A DNA stretch of 8,172 bases from Desulfuromonadales bacterium C00003107 (GTDB lineage: Bacteria > Desulfobacterota > Desulfuromonadia > Desulfuromonadales > Syntrophotaleaceae). Both the position numbers and the translations under genes were made by a program. The number at the start of each line of letters is the position of its first letter. Within the stretch, counting starts at the first letter, position 1. Below the pieces are notes generated by a model, which was given only the letters and a program-made list of their open reading frames with translations, was not told the DNA's origin and made no database searches. Below, in pieces: positions 1 through 6,132 of the stretch. The DNA lies in contig MAXT01000106.1 in assembly GCA_001751225.1 (NCBI GenBank), forward strand, positions 1 through 8,172, in the 5' to 3' direction.

Positions 1-560
1 TCGGACACTTCGATGGAGATCTCGTAGGGACGCACCCCGGACAGGTCAACCTGTGTAATGCCCGGCAGGGTGAGCAGTTCCTCGCGCATGGTTTCGGCCT
101 GCTCCCGCAAGCTGCGCTCGGCCAGATCACCGTAGACCACTACTGAGACCACCTCGCTGCGATTCAACAGCTTGGTAATAACCGGTTTTTCTGCCTCTTC
201 GGGAAAGGTGATGATCCGGTCAACCTCGGTCTTGATGTCCTGCAGCACCACATTGGGATCGGCGCCACCCATCAGCTCAGCAGTCACCGTACCGTAGCCT
301 TCCACAGCCAGAGCCTTAAGCCGGCGGATACCATCGACTCCTGTGAGGTTTTCTTCGATTTTGAGCAGAATGCCATCTTCGACCTCTTCAGGCCCGGCCC
401 CCGGATAAGACACGGCCACCTGCACCTTGTCCAGAGCAACCTCTGGGAAGACCTCCTGCTTTACCGACATGCCGATGATCAGACCGCCAACCACGAAGGC
501 CAGCATCAGCAGGTTGGCCGCCACATGATTTTGAGTCATCCAACGAATGGCACCGTTCAT
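1..560 (-). CDS. RND efflux permease, N-terminal part (partial)
   Basis: Inner-membrane proton-driven pump subunit of a tripartite efflux system (HAE1/AcrB-like RND family); the gene runs off the left edge, so only about 186 residues are visible. The protein begins MNGAIRWMTQNHVAANLLML, the usual short cytoplasmic leader followed by transmembrane helix 1 (about residues 12-32) and then the family hallmark EVFPEV near residues 36-41. The following region (YPGAGPEEVEDGILLKIEE, then DPNVVLQDIKTEVDRI) matches the start of the periplasmic porter domain of RND pumps. The ATG at 560-558 overlaps the stop codon of the fusion-protein gene as ATGA, and a GAGGAA ribosome-binding site (569-574) lies 7 bases upstream within that gene, so the two are probably translationally coupled. 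Substrate cannot be told from this fragment. Confidence 0.93.
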   Translation of the reverse strand, partial: MNGAIRWMTQNHVAANLLMLAFVVGGLIIGMSVKQEVFPEVALDKVQVAVSYPGAGPEEVEDGILLKIEENLTGVDGIRRLKALAVEGYGTVTAELMGGADPNVVLQDIKTEVDRIITFPEEAEKPVITKLLNRSEVVSVVVYGDLAERSLREQAETMREELLTLPGITQVDLSGVRPYEISIEVS

Positions 561-1729
561 GGTCCAACTTCCTCTTCGCGAACCCGCACCTTAAGACCAT
601 CCGCCGCACCGGCCAGAGCGGTGACGATAACCCGCTCGCCATCCTGCAGACCTTCACCGATGAGAACCGACTCGCGCTCACGGCGCAGCACCTGCACCGG
701 ACGAATGCGTAACAGGGAACCCGCATCCACCACCCAGACCGTATCAGCATCCCGTAAGGCGCGGCGCGCCAGGATACTCACCGCAGGCAGAATTTTGCCC
801 TGCAACTCCAAGTCGACAAAGCTGCCAACAGCCAGTGGCGGACGTTCATCCGTTGCCGGCTGTTGCAGTAGATAAGGATCATTGACAGCTACCACGACTC
901 GAGCCATGCGGCCCAGAGGATCTACCTCACCCAAGGTCCGTACCAGCGTCCCCGGCCAATCGTAATGGATCGCCCCGGCAGTAAAACGCACCGTCGCCGC
1001 CGTCCCCTTACCGCCGCGGGGTATATTCAACCAAGGCAATGCATCCAGAGGGAGTGGCACCACAATTTCTGCAGTATCGGTACCGAGAAGGGTTCCCACG
1101 GTGGCGCCCCCACGGACGTACTGGCCAAGATCAATGCCCTCACTGAGCACCAGGCAATTGAAAGGGGCACGCACTTCGGTTCGTTGCAGGTTGATGCCGG
1201 CCTGTTTCAAGGCGGCGCTGGCAGCAGTCACCCGTCCCTCTGCGTTCCTTAACTGCGGCTCGTAAAGCACCAGGGGGTTAGGATCCCCCCGCCCTACTTG
1301 AAGACGTTGCCACTCGTCACGGGCCACTCGCGCCCGCCCCTTTACCATGGCCAATTCCAGCTCCGCAGCAGCCAAGTCCGCCTCAGCACGTTGAATAGCC
1401 AGTTGATAGTCGATATCTTCAAGTTGGAAGAGAGTATCGCCCTTTTTAAACATGCCCCCGGCAATGAATTCATCGGCCAGCATGATCACCCGGCCACTCA
1501 CTTGGGCCACGATTTCTGACTGCTGGCGGGCCTGCACGGTCCCGGTGGCGGCCACCGTCACGGTGTGCTCACGGTGCTGCACCGTCACCGTTTCCACCAA
1601 CACTCCGGCAAATTCCTGAATTTCCTTGACCGGGGCCTGGCGGCTTAAAATAAGTACTGCCAAAATGGCCCCACCGACCAACAGCACCAGAAACGGTAAG
1701 ACGATCTTCAGCACAGTAGTTCGATTCAT
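557..1729 (-). CDS. RND efflux membrane fusion protein (periplasmic adaptor)
   Basis: Periplasmic adaptor of 390 residues that would bridge the inner-membrane RND permease and the outer-membrane factor. Residues about 8-28 form a hydrophobic N-terminal anchor with no lipobox cysteine, so it is probably held by a transmembrane helix. The first half of the lipoyl domain is near residues 60-105 (ATGTVQARQQSEIVAQVSGR, then KKGDTLFQLED). An alanine- and glutamate-rich coiled-coil hairpin follows at about 108-183, then the second lipoyl half (RTEVRAPFNCLVLSEGIDLG, 183-202) and beta-barrel and membrane-proximal domains to the end. Length is typical of the HlyD/AcrA-like family. The start at 1729 has AGGA (1738-1741) 8 bases upstream. 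It lies 21 bases after the OMF gene and overlaps the permease gene by 4 bases, giving a standard OMF-MFP-RND operon. Confidence 0.95.
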   Translation of the reverse strand: MNRTTVLKIVLPFLVLLVGGAILAVLILSRQAPVKEIQEFAGVLVETVTVQHREHTVTVAATGTVQARQQSEIVAQVSGRVIMLADEFIAGGMFKKGDTLFQLEDIDYQLAIQRAEADLAAAELELAMVKGRARVARDEWQRLQVGRGDPNPLVLYEPQLRNAEGRVTAASAALKQAGINLQRTEVRAPFNCLVLSEGIDLGQYVRGGATVGTLLGTDTAEIVVPLPLDALPWLNIPRGGKGTAATVRFTAGAIHYDWPGTLVRTLGEVDPLGRMARVVVAVNDPYLLQQPATDERPPLAVGSFVDLELQGKILPAVSILARRALRDADTVWVVDAGSLLRIRPVQVLRRERESVLIGEGLQDGERVIVTALAGAADGLKVRVREEEVGP

Positions 1730-1750
1730 GGTTATAATCCTTTGTCCTGC

Positions 1751-3160
1751 CTACTTTGACAGACGTTGTTCAACAAACGAATCCATCCAATTGCCACCTA
1801 GCGCCCTGGCCAGGGAAATGCGGGCCACGATGCGCTGTCGCCGGGCCTGGAGCAGAACGCTTTGAGCTTCGGCATGGGAAATCTGGGCGGTCAGCACCGG
1901 TAAATATTCTGAAAGACCCTGCAAATAGCGCTCGGTGGAAAGACGTAACGAACCTGCTGTGGCGACCACCCGCTCTTCCAGCAGTTCGATGCGCTGAGTC
2001 CCGGTTCTCTCCTGCACCAGAGCATCTTCGACCTCTTGAAAAGCTTGCAGCACCGCCTGGTGATAGAACCCCAGGTTCTCGCGAAACAGAGCACGAGTTC
2101 GATCGACTTCGGCTTTACGCCGGCCGCCGTCGATCAGCGGCTGCGTCAGATTAACCAGCAGATTCCAGAAAATATTGGGTGAATCGAGCAGGCTGCCAAG
2201 TTCGCTGCCGGCGCCGCCGTAATCGGCTACCAAATTGAAGGAAGGAAACCGTTCGGCAATAGCCGCAGCGACTCGGGCATCTGTCGCCTGCAAACGAGTC
2301 AGCGCCCCGGCGATATCGGGCCGGCGCTGTAGCATGGTCGCCGGCAACCCCACAGGAAAAGCCCCATCCAGGGCCGGCAATTCCGCGAGACTTCCGGCGG
2401 CCGAACGATCGGGAAGTCGGCCCAGCAGCACCGCAAGGGCATGCTCTGCAGACGCCAAGCTGGCTTCAAAAGCCGGCCGCGTGGCCTTGGCCGCTGCCAA
2501 ATTCTGCCGAGACTGATAGACATCCAGAGCCGGCACCAACCCTTCACGATACCGATTTTCCACCCGCTGCAGAGTGTCTGCAAAAGAGGCAATCGTGCGG
2601 TCGACCAACTCAAGCTGCGAACGTTGCTCCACGGCAAGATAATAGAGATCTGCCAGCCGGGCTGACAGGGAAAGATAGAGTGCCGCTAAATCCTGACGAG
2701 CGGCTACGGTATCAAGACGAGCCGCTTCGGAGCGCGAGGCAAGTTTGCGCCAGACATCCAGTTCAAAGCCGGCAGCCACCGAAAGTCGATAGCTATTGTC
2801 GGTCTGGGCTCCAAACAACCCCGGCTGGCGAACTCTTCCCGCCGCCCCCTGCAGGCCGACCGTTGGGCGACGTGCAGCGCCGGCAATACGAGCCTGCGCT
2901 TCAAACTGCCCGAGACGGGCATGAGCCTGTTCTAAATTAAGATTATGCTCAAAAGCTTCGGCCATTAAACTGTCGAGAAGGGGATCCTGAAACTGTTCCC
3001 ACCAGCGTTCCAGGGGCCTTTCGGCATTCAGGCCACCGTCAGCCGTATAATTCTCAGGCAACGCTCCGGGCAACGTCGCCTTTTGTGCTCGGTGTGGCGA
3101 ACAGGCGAACCCAAACAGAGCCAGCAGAACCAGTCCACATAAATTCAGCCGCATACTCAT
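1751..3160 (-). CDS. Outer-membrane efflux factor, NodT/OprM-type lipoprotein
   Basis: Outer-membrane channel (TolC-fold outer membrane factor) of 469 residues completing the tripartite pump. A signal sequence ends at Cys20 (LLALFGFAC), which fits lipid attachment, although the residue three before the cysteine is Gly rather than the usual Leu. Family landmarks are WWEQFQDPLLDSLMAEA (53-69), GFELDVWRKL (131-140), the LQRRPDI segment in mid-protein, and PLIDGGRRKAEVDRT with FQEVEDAL in the second repeat, matching the two OEP repeats of NodT-type channels. The ATG overlaps the repressor stop codon as ATGA. GGAGG (3165-3169) is only 4 bases from the first ATG, while a second in-frame ATG two codons later (3154) has 10-base spacing, so either may be used. 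Short distances indicate co-transcription with the repressor upstream and the fusion protein downstream. Confidence 0.95.
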   Translation of the reverse strand: MSMRLNLCGLVLLALFGFACSPHRAQKATLPGALPENYTADGGLNAERPLERWWEQFQDPLLDSLMAEAFEHNLNLEQAHARLGQFEAQARIAGAARRPTVGLQGAAGRVRQPGLFGAQTDNSYRLSVAAGFELDVWRKLASRSEAARLDTVAARQDLAALYLSLSARLADLYYLAVEQRSQLELVDRTIASFADTLQRVENRYREGLVPALDVYQSRQNLAAAKATRPAFEASLASAEHALAVLLGRLPDRSAAGSLAELPALDGAFPVGLPATMLQRRPDIAGALTRLQATDARVAAAIAERFPSFNLVADYGGAGSELGSLLDSPNIFWNLLVNLTQPLIDGGRRKAEVDRTRALFRENLGFYHQAVLQAFQEVEDALVQERTGTQRIELLEERVVATAGSLRLSTERYLQGLSEYLPVLTAQISHAEAQSVLLQARRQRIVARISLARALGGNWMDSFVEQRLSK

Positions 3161-3789
3161 GACGCCTCCATTCCGGCGACCAGAAACCCAACCAGCATAT
3201 CGATCTGAAGGTCGGGACTAGGTTCTAGCTCGACTCCGGGTGGCACCACAGGTAGCTTTTCCGGCAGAAAGGTACAACGACTGATGGCGCCAATTGCGAA
3301 ATTCAGGCGCCAGAACACCTGGTTGCGGCTGAGGTTCGGCAGGGTTTCGCACAGAACTTCAAACAACAGGGCGAACAGCGGGCCGATCATGCGAAAGAAA
3401 ATTGACCGCACCGCATCATCGGGTTCGGTCAAAGCCCGACCGATGAGATGCAAAAAATAACGGGCGTCGGGGGCCGAATCACGAAAGCGCAAGGTCGGTT
3501 CAATAAATGCGCGTAAGGCCTCCTCCGCGGTAGGCTTTCGCCCAGCAGCAGAGGCATCGGCACGAACAGCTTCCAGTCGACCCAGACGCTCCTCGTTGAG
3601 CGGTCGCAAGCGGCGTTCAAAAATAGCCTCGACCAACGCCTCTTTGGACCCAAAGTGATAGCTCACCGAGGCGAGGTTCACCCCGGCCTCGGCGGTAATT
3701 TTACGTAAAGAAGTACAGTGGTAACCGCTATCGGCAAAGAGCTTTTCCGCCACATCGAGTAGGCGCTGCTTGGTCGTCGACTTGTCCAT
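3157..3789 (-). CDS. TetR-family transcriptional repressor of the efflux operon
   Basis: DNA-binding regulator of about 210 residues. The N-terminal TetR helix-turn-helix is clear: TTKQRLLDVAEKLFADSGYH, then TSLRKITAEAGVNLASVSYHFGSKEALVEAIFERRL, including the recognition-helix pattern ending in YHFGSKE. The C-terminal half would be the ligand-binding and dimerisation domain and gives no ligand clue. I chose the ATG at 3789 because it sits the usual few residues before the first helix. An upstream in-frame TTG at 3810 would add seven residues (MNRRRGG); neither start has a convincing Shine-Dalgarno at normal spacing. The gene is the first of the pump operon and overlaps the OMF gene by 4 bases. 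Inverted repeats lie within its own promoter, so it probably represses itself and the pump genes until an exported compound binds. Repression is inferred from family and context. Confidence 0.93.
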   Translation of the reverse strand: MDKSTTKQRLLDVAEKLFADSGYHCTSLRKITAEAGVNLASVSYHFGSKEALVEAIFERRLRPLNEERLGRLEAVRADASAAGRKPTAEEALRAFIEPTLRFRDSAPDARYFLHLIGRALTEPDDAVRSIFFRMIGPLFALLFEVLCETLPNLSRNQVFWRLNFAIGAISRCTFLPEKLPVVPPGVELEPSPDLQIDMLVGFLVAGMEAS

Positions 3790-3845
3790 TCCACCCCGTC
3801 TTCTGTTCAATGATTCCCGGCCAAATGATTTTCACTCTTCGGCAA

Positions 3846-3874
3846 TTTAAACAAACGTTTGACTTATTTGTCAA
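3846..3874 (-). promoter_or_regulatory. Promoter of the tetR-efflux operon with embedded operator
   Basis: On the minus strand TTGACA (3874-3869, perfect -35) is followed after exactly 17 bases by TTTAAA (3851-3846, 4 of 6 to the -10 consensus), predicting a transcript start near 3839, about 30-50 bases before the repressor start. Two overlapping inverted repeats fill the spacer: CAAACGTTTG (3852-3861, perfect) and TTGAC-N6-GTCAA (3859-3874). Symmetric sites between -35 and -10 are where TetR-family repressors commonly bind to exclude RNA polymerase. The promoter match is seen in the sequence; repressor binding is inferred. Confidence 0.7.
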
Positions 3875-3936
3875 GAATATACCCCTTGGCCGGCCATGAC
3901 TGCGCTTTTATCCTATAGATAAATGATGGCCAGTTC

Positions 3937-3964
3937 TTGCAATAAGAGCCCGGCAGGTAATAAT
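3937..3964 (+). promoter_or_regulatory. Candidate sigma70 promoter for the glutamate-synthase-like gene
   Basis: TTGCAA (3937-3942, 4 of 6 to the -35 consensus), a 16-base spacer, and AATAAT (3959-3964, 5 of 6 to the -10 consensus) would start a transcript near 3971, giving a leader of about 97 bases. It is the best-spaced pair I found in the divergent region, but the -35 is weak and other AT-rich sites exist nearby. Confidence 0.35.
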
Positions 3965-4036
3965 CAAACAAGGCTTTCGGCGCGGGAAGAGATCACGATT
4001 TTTACGGAAAAAACTCACTTCATGTCCACCTTCCCA

Positions 4037-4051
4037 AAATGATGATCATTT
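4037..4051. promoter_or_regulatory. Fur-like 15-base palindrome upstream of the synthase gene
   Basis: AAATGATGATCATTT is a perfect 7-1-7 inverted repeat ending 3 bases before the GAGAGGAG ribosome-binding stretch. Aligned on its centre with the classical 19-base Fur box (GATAATGATAATCATTATC) it matches 13 of 19, and 12 of the 13 innermost positions. It could be a repressor site for Fur or a relative, or a small stem in the leader RNA. The symmetry is directly seen; the protein that binds it is a guess. Confidence 0.4.
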
Positions 4052-4067
4052 AACGAGAGGAGACAGC

Positions 4068-5714
4068 ATGCTTCAGTGGCCTAAAACAAATGATGCCTTG
4101 GGCACCAGTAATCGGGGCGTGCCCTGTGAGTCCGGACTCTGCACTCTATGTACCGCCGACTGCAAAGGTAAATGCGAAACCTGGTTATCCTGCCTGGTCG
4201 GCCGCAAACTGTTATATCCACGAAATTTCGGCAGGACCACTGCCGGCTCAGGAAATGTCACTTCCGTTGGCGTCGGCTATCATGCCTTACGCATTCAGGG
4301 CTACGCCTACGGCGCTAAGGGAATCCCGGCAGGATTGTCCAACAATGCTGATGATTGTATTTTCCCCAACGTCAGCATCGAGACGGAGTTCGGCGCAGAA
4401 GTCAAAACAAAATGCCGCATACCCATTATGACCGGCGCCCTTGGATCGACCTTCATCGCTGCCGATTACTGGGATTCATTTGCCGCTGGTGCCGCCCTCT
4501 GCGGGTTTCCTATTGTAGTTGGAGAAAACGTGGTGGGAGTTGACAGGGAATCCCGGATCGATAAGGGAAAGGTGGTTTCTTCTCCGGAGTTGGACCGCCG
4601 CATAAACTCTTTTTTCCGCTATTACAATGGCTATGGAGCCATTATCGTCCAGGTCAATGTCGAAGACACTCGCAATGGCGTCGCCGAGTACCTAATCGAT
4701 AAATACGGCGACAAAGTCATCATCGAACTCAAGTGGGGCCAGGGCGCCAAAGATATCGGCGGTGAAATCCAGGTAAACACATTGGAATACGCCAAATTTT
4801 TGCAAAAACGGGGTTACGTTGTCGACCCGGACCCCAGTGACCCGGTGGTTCAGGAAGCCTTTAATAACCACGCCATTACCTCCTTTGCCCGTCACAGCCG
4901 TCTGGGAGCCACCAACCTGGACACTGCCGCCCAGGTCAGGGACGACTTCCTGCAAACCGTATCCTACTTTCGCAAGCTAGGATTTAAACGCATTTCCCTG
5001 AAGACAGGGGCTTACGGCATGGAAGCGCTGGCGATGGCCATCCGTCTAGCGGCCGAGGCAGGTCTAGATCTACTGACCGTTGACGGAGCCGGCGGCGGAA
5101 CCGGCATGAGCCCCTGGAATATGATGGAACACTGGGGGGTACCCTCACTGACCTTGCATGCCAAAGCCTATGAATACTGTAAACTGCTCGAGAAATCAGG
5201 ACAGAGGGTCCCCGATCTCTCGCTGGCAGGGGGACTGGCCCGGGAGGATCACCTTTTCAAGGCACTGGCGCTAGGAGCCCCATTCACCAAACTGGCTTGC
5301 ATGGGACGCGCACCGATGATTGCCGGTTTCCTTGGCAGCAACATTCAGGGTGTGTTTCAGCCGGAAAACAAGGCTCGACTTAACGGCTTCTGGGATGAAC
5401 TGCCCACCAGTGTCACCGCAGTGGGAACCTATCCCGAAGAGATCTTTGCCGGATGGGAGGCCGTAAAGAAGCTGGTCGGCGCAAAAGAGATGAAAAACAT
5501 CCCCTTTGGCGCGGTGGCCATGTATGGCTACGCCGACAAATTGGCCTGCGGTCTACAACAATTTCTGGCTGGGGCCCGCAAGTTCAAACTGGCCGAACTC
5601 TGCAGAGAGGATCTAATGGCTGCCAACCGGGAAACAGCAGCTGAAACGGGATTGCCTTTCATGGCCGACGCACAGGACGAAATCGCCCAGCAAATCATTG
5701 CTGGCCAATTCTAG
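4068..5714 (+). CDS. FMN-binding glutamate-synthase-domain protein, stand-alone
   Basis: Cytoplasmic flavoenzyme-like protein of 548 residues built around the glutamate synthase central/FMN domain (PF01645 type). The FMN and substrate region shows SLKTGAYG (K312-G317) and VDGAGGGTGMSP (D339-P349), the counterparts of the lysine-glycine and GHDGGTGASP motifs of GltB, followed by LAGGLAREDHLFKALALGA. It lacks the N-terminal glutaminase domain of full GltB. The usual CX5CX4C cluster motif after the FMN site is not present: only Cys411 remains in LACMGRAPM. Instead the N-terminus has six cysteines (20, 25, 28, 32, 36, 42; spacing CX4CX2CX3CX3CX5C), likely a metal or Fe-S site. Start ATG has AGGAG (4058-4062) 5 bases upstream. 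Single gene, no obvious partner subunit next to it. The family is named glutamate synthase by homology; its actual reaction is unproven, and related domains also serve other glutamate-linked enzymes. Confidence 0.88.
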   Translation: MLQWPKTNDALGTSNRGVPCESGLCTLCTADCKGKCETWLSCLVGRKLLYPRNFGRTTAGSGNVTSVGVGYHALRIQGYAYGAKGIPAGLSNNADDCIFPNVSIETEFGAEVKTKCRIPIMTGALGSTFIAADYWDSFAAGAALCGFPIVVGENVVGVDRESRIDKGKVVSSPELDRRINSFFRYYNGYGAIIVQVNVEDTRNGVAEYLIDKYGDKVIIELKWGQGAKDIGGEIQVNTLEYAKFLQKRGYVVDPDPSDPVVQEAFNNHAITSFARHSRLGATNLDTAAQVRDDFLQTVSYFRKLGFKRISLKTGAYGMEALAMAIRLAAEAGLDLLTVDGAGGGTGMSPWNMMEHWGVPSLTLHAKAYEYCKLLEKSGQRVPDLSLAGGLAREDHLFKALALGAPFTKLACMGRAPMIAGFLGSNIQGVFQPENKARLNGFWDELPTSVTAVGTYPEEIFAGWEAVKKLVGAKEMKNIPFGAVAMYGYADKLACGLQQFLAGARKFKLAELCREDLMAANRETAAETGLPFMADAQDEIAQQIIAGQF

Positions 5715-5737
5715 GCAGACAGATAGGTCATGCGCAA

Positions 5738-5776
5738 ACCCTTGGTGAAAAACATGGCGTACTTTTCGCCAAGGGT
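5738..5776. repeat. Strong stem-loop downstream of the synthase gene
   Basis: Arms ACCCTTGGTGAAAA (5738-5751) and TTTTCGCCAAGGGT (5763-5776) pair over 14 positions with one G-U wobble around an 11-base loop, beginning 24 bases after the synthase stop codon. Neither strand has a U-tract after the stem, so it is not a standard intrinsic terminator. It may protect the mRNA 3' end or act with Rho. Function is inferred only from position. Confidence 0.55.
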
Positions 5777-5907
5777 GAGGTTACAATTCTACTTACAGGT
5801 AAAGTATCGCGGGATAATAAAACACCGATATTTACAATATTTAGCGAGCATCAGTGGCCTAAATTCCACCAAATCAAAACAGATAACTACATAGAATCAT
5901 TATTATC
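5777..5907. other. AT-rich intergenic stretch without a supported gene
   Basis: Part of the 418-base gap between the synthase stop and the supported GGDEF-EAL start. The sequence is clearly richer in A and T than its neighbours and holds no reading frame with a ribosome-binding site. The only longish frame (5754-5894, 46 codons) starts inside the loop of the preceding hairpin and encodes nothing recognisable. It probably contains upstream regulatory sequence for the riboswitch promoter, but I see no specific site. Confidence 0.5.
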
Positions 5908-5934
5908 TTGACCTTTTCGCCACAGGCCTTTAAT
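5908..5934 (+). promoter_or_regulatory. Candidate promoter of the riboswitch-controlled transcript
   Basis: TTGACC (5908-5913, 5 of 6 to the -35 consensus) and TTTAAT (5929-5934, 5 of 6 to the -10 consensus) are separated by 15 bases, somewhat short. Transcription would start near 5941, about ten bases before the aptamer, as expected for a riboswitch leader. The TTG of this -35 box is also the first possible start codon of the overlong reading frame, which argues against translation starting there. Confidence 0.5.
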
Positions 5935-5951
5935 TTAGCGGCTTACTATCA

Positions 5952-6027
5952 CTCCGATAAAAGCAAACCTGAAGCGATTCAGGGACGCAAAGCCACGGAT
6001 CCCAAAGGGACCGCCGGGCCGCCGAAG
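5952..6027 (+). promoter_or_regulatory. GEMM-I cyclic-dinucleotide riboswitch aptamer, cGAMP-type (A20)
   Basis: The conserved GEMM-I core is present in order. GCAAACC (5963-5969) is followed by a hairpin CCTGAA-GCGA-TTCAGG (5968-5983) with a GNRA tetraloop, then GGACGCAAAGCC (5983-5994), a second hairpin CGG-A-TCCC-AAA-GGGA-CCG (5996-6013), and GCCGGGCCGCCGAAG (6013-6027). CTCCG (5952-5956 region) can close a short outer stem with CGAAG at the end. Aligned with the Vibrio cholerae Vc2 aptamer, the ligand-stacking A47 (5989) and the guanine-pairing C92 (6022) are kept. Position 20, which is G in c-di-GMP sensors, is A here (5962); published work on Geobacter relatives ties A20 to cyclic AMP-GMP recognition. 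Class assignment is firm; ligand identity is inferred from one base in my by-eye alignment. It controls the GGDEF-EAL gene through the terminator that follows. Confidence 0.88.
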
Positions 6028-6035
6028 AGCAGCAG

Positions 6036-6074
6036 ATCCCATCTTTGGCCATCGTGCAAAGATGGGATTTTTTT
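6036..6074 (+). terminator. Intrinsic terminator of the riboswitch expression platform
   Basis: A perfect 12-bp stem, ATCCCATCTTTG (6036-6047) with CAAAGATGGGAT (6057-6068), has a 9-base loop and leads into seven T residues (6068-6074). It lies 9 bases after the aptamer and 58 bases before the GGDEF-EAL start codon, so the leader works by premature termination. Competing pairings exist: CTTTGG (6043-6048) with CCAAAG in the second aptamer hairpin (6002-6007), and TGGGAT (6063-6068) with ATCCCA (5999-6004). Folding of the aptamer and of the terminator can thus influence each other. Confidence 0.92.
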
Positions 6075-6132
6075 ATCAGCAGCCAGCGCAGCATACCTGT
6101 TGCCTATAAATATTTATTCGGCGTTAAAAACT

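Noticed and set aside
1751..2154. Open frames on the plus strand opposite the efflux genes (for example 1756-2154).
   Set aside because: They lie antisense to genes with clear family motifs, lack ribosome-binding sites and show no recognisable protein sequence; they are by-products of GC-rich coding sequence.
3927..3941. Sigma54-like sequence TGGCCAGTTCTTGCA upstream of the glutamate-synthase-like gene, tempting because nitrogen genes often use sigma54.
   Set aside because: The invariant GG and GC are separated by 9 bases instead of the strictly required 10, and the -24 element is otherwise weak.
4073..5863. 13-base direct repeat TCAGTGGCCTAAA at 4073-4085 (start of the synthase gene) and 5851-5863 (after it), possibly a decayed duplication.
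   Set aside because: Similarity does not extend meaningfully beyond the 13 bases, and a match of this length is roughly expected by chance in a window this size.
5754..5894. Small open frame of 46 codons between the synthase gene and the riboswitch.
   Set aside because: It starts in the loop of a stem-loop, has no ribosome-binding site at proper spacing and encodes no recognisable sequence.
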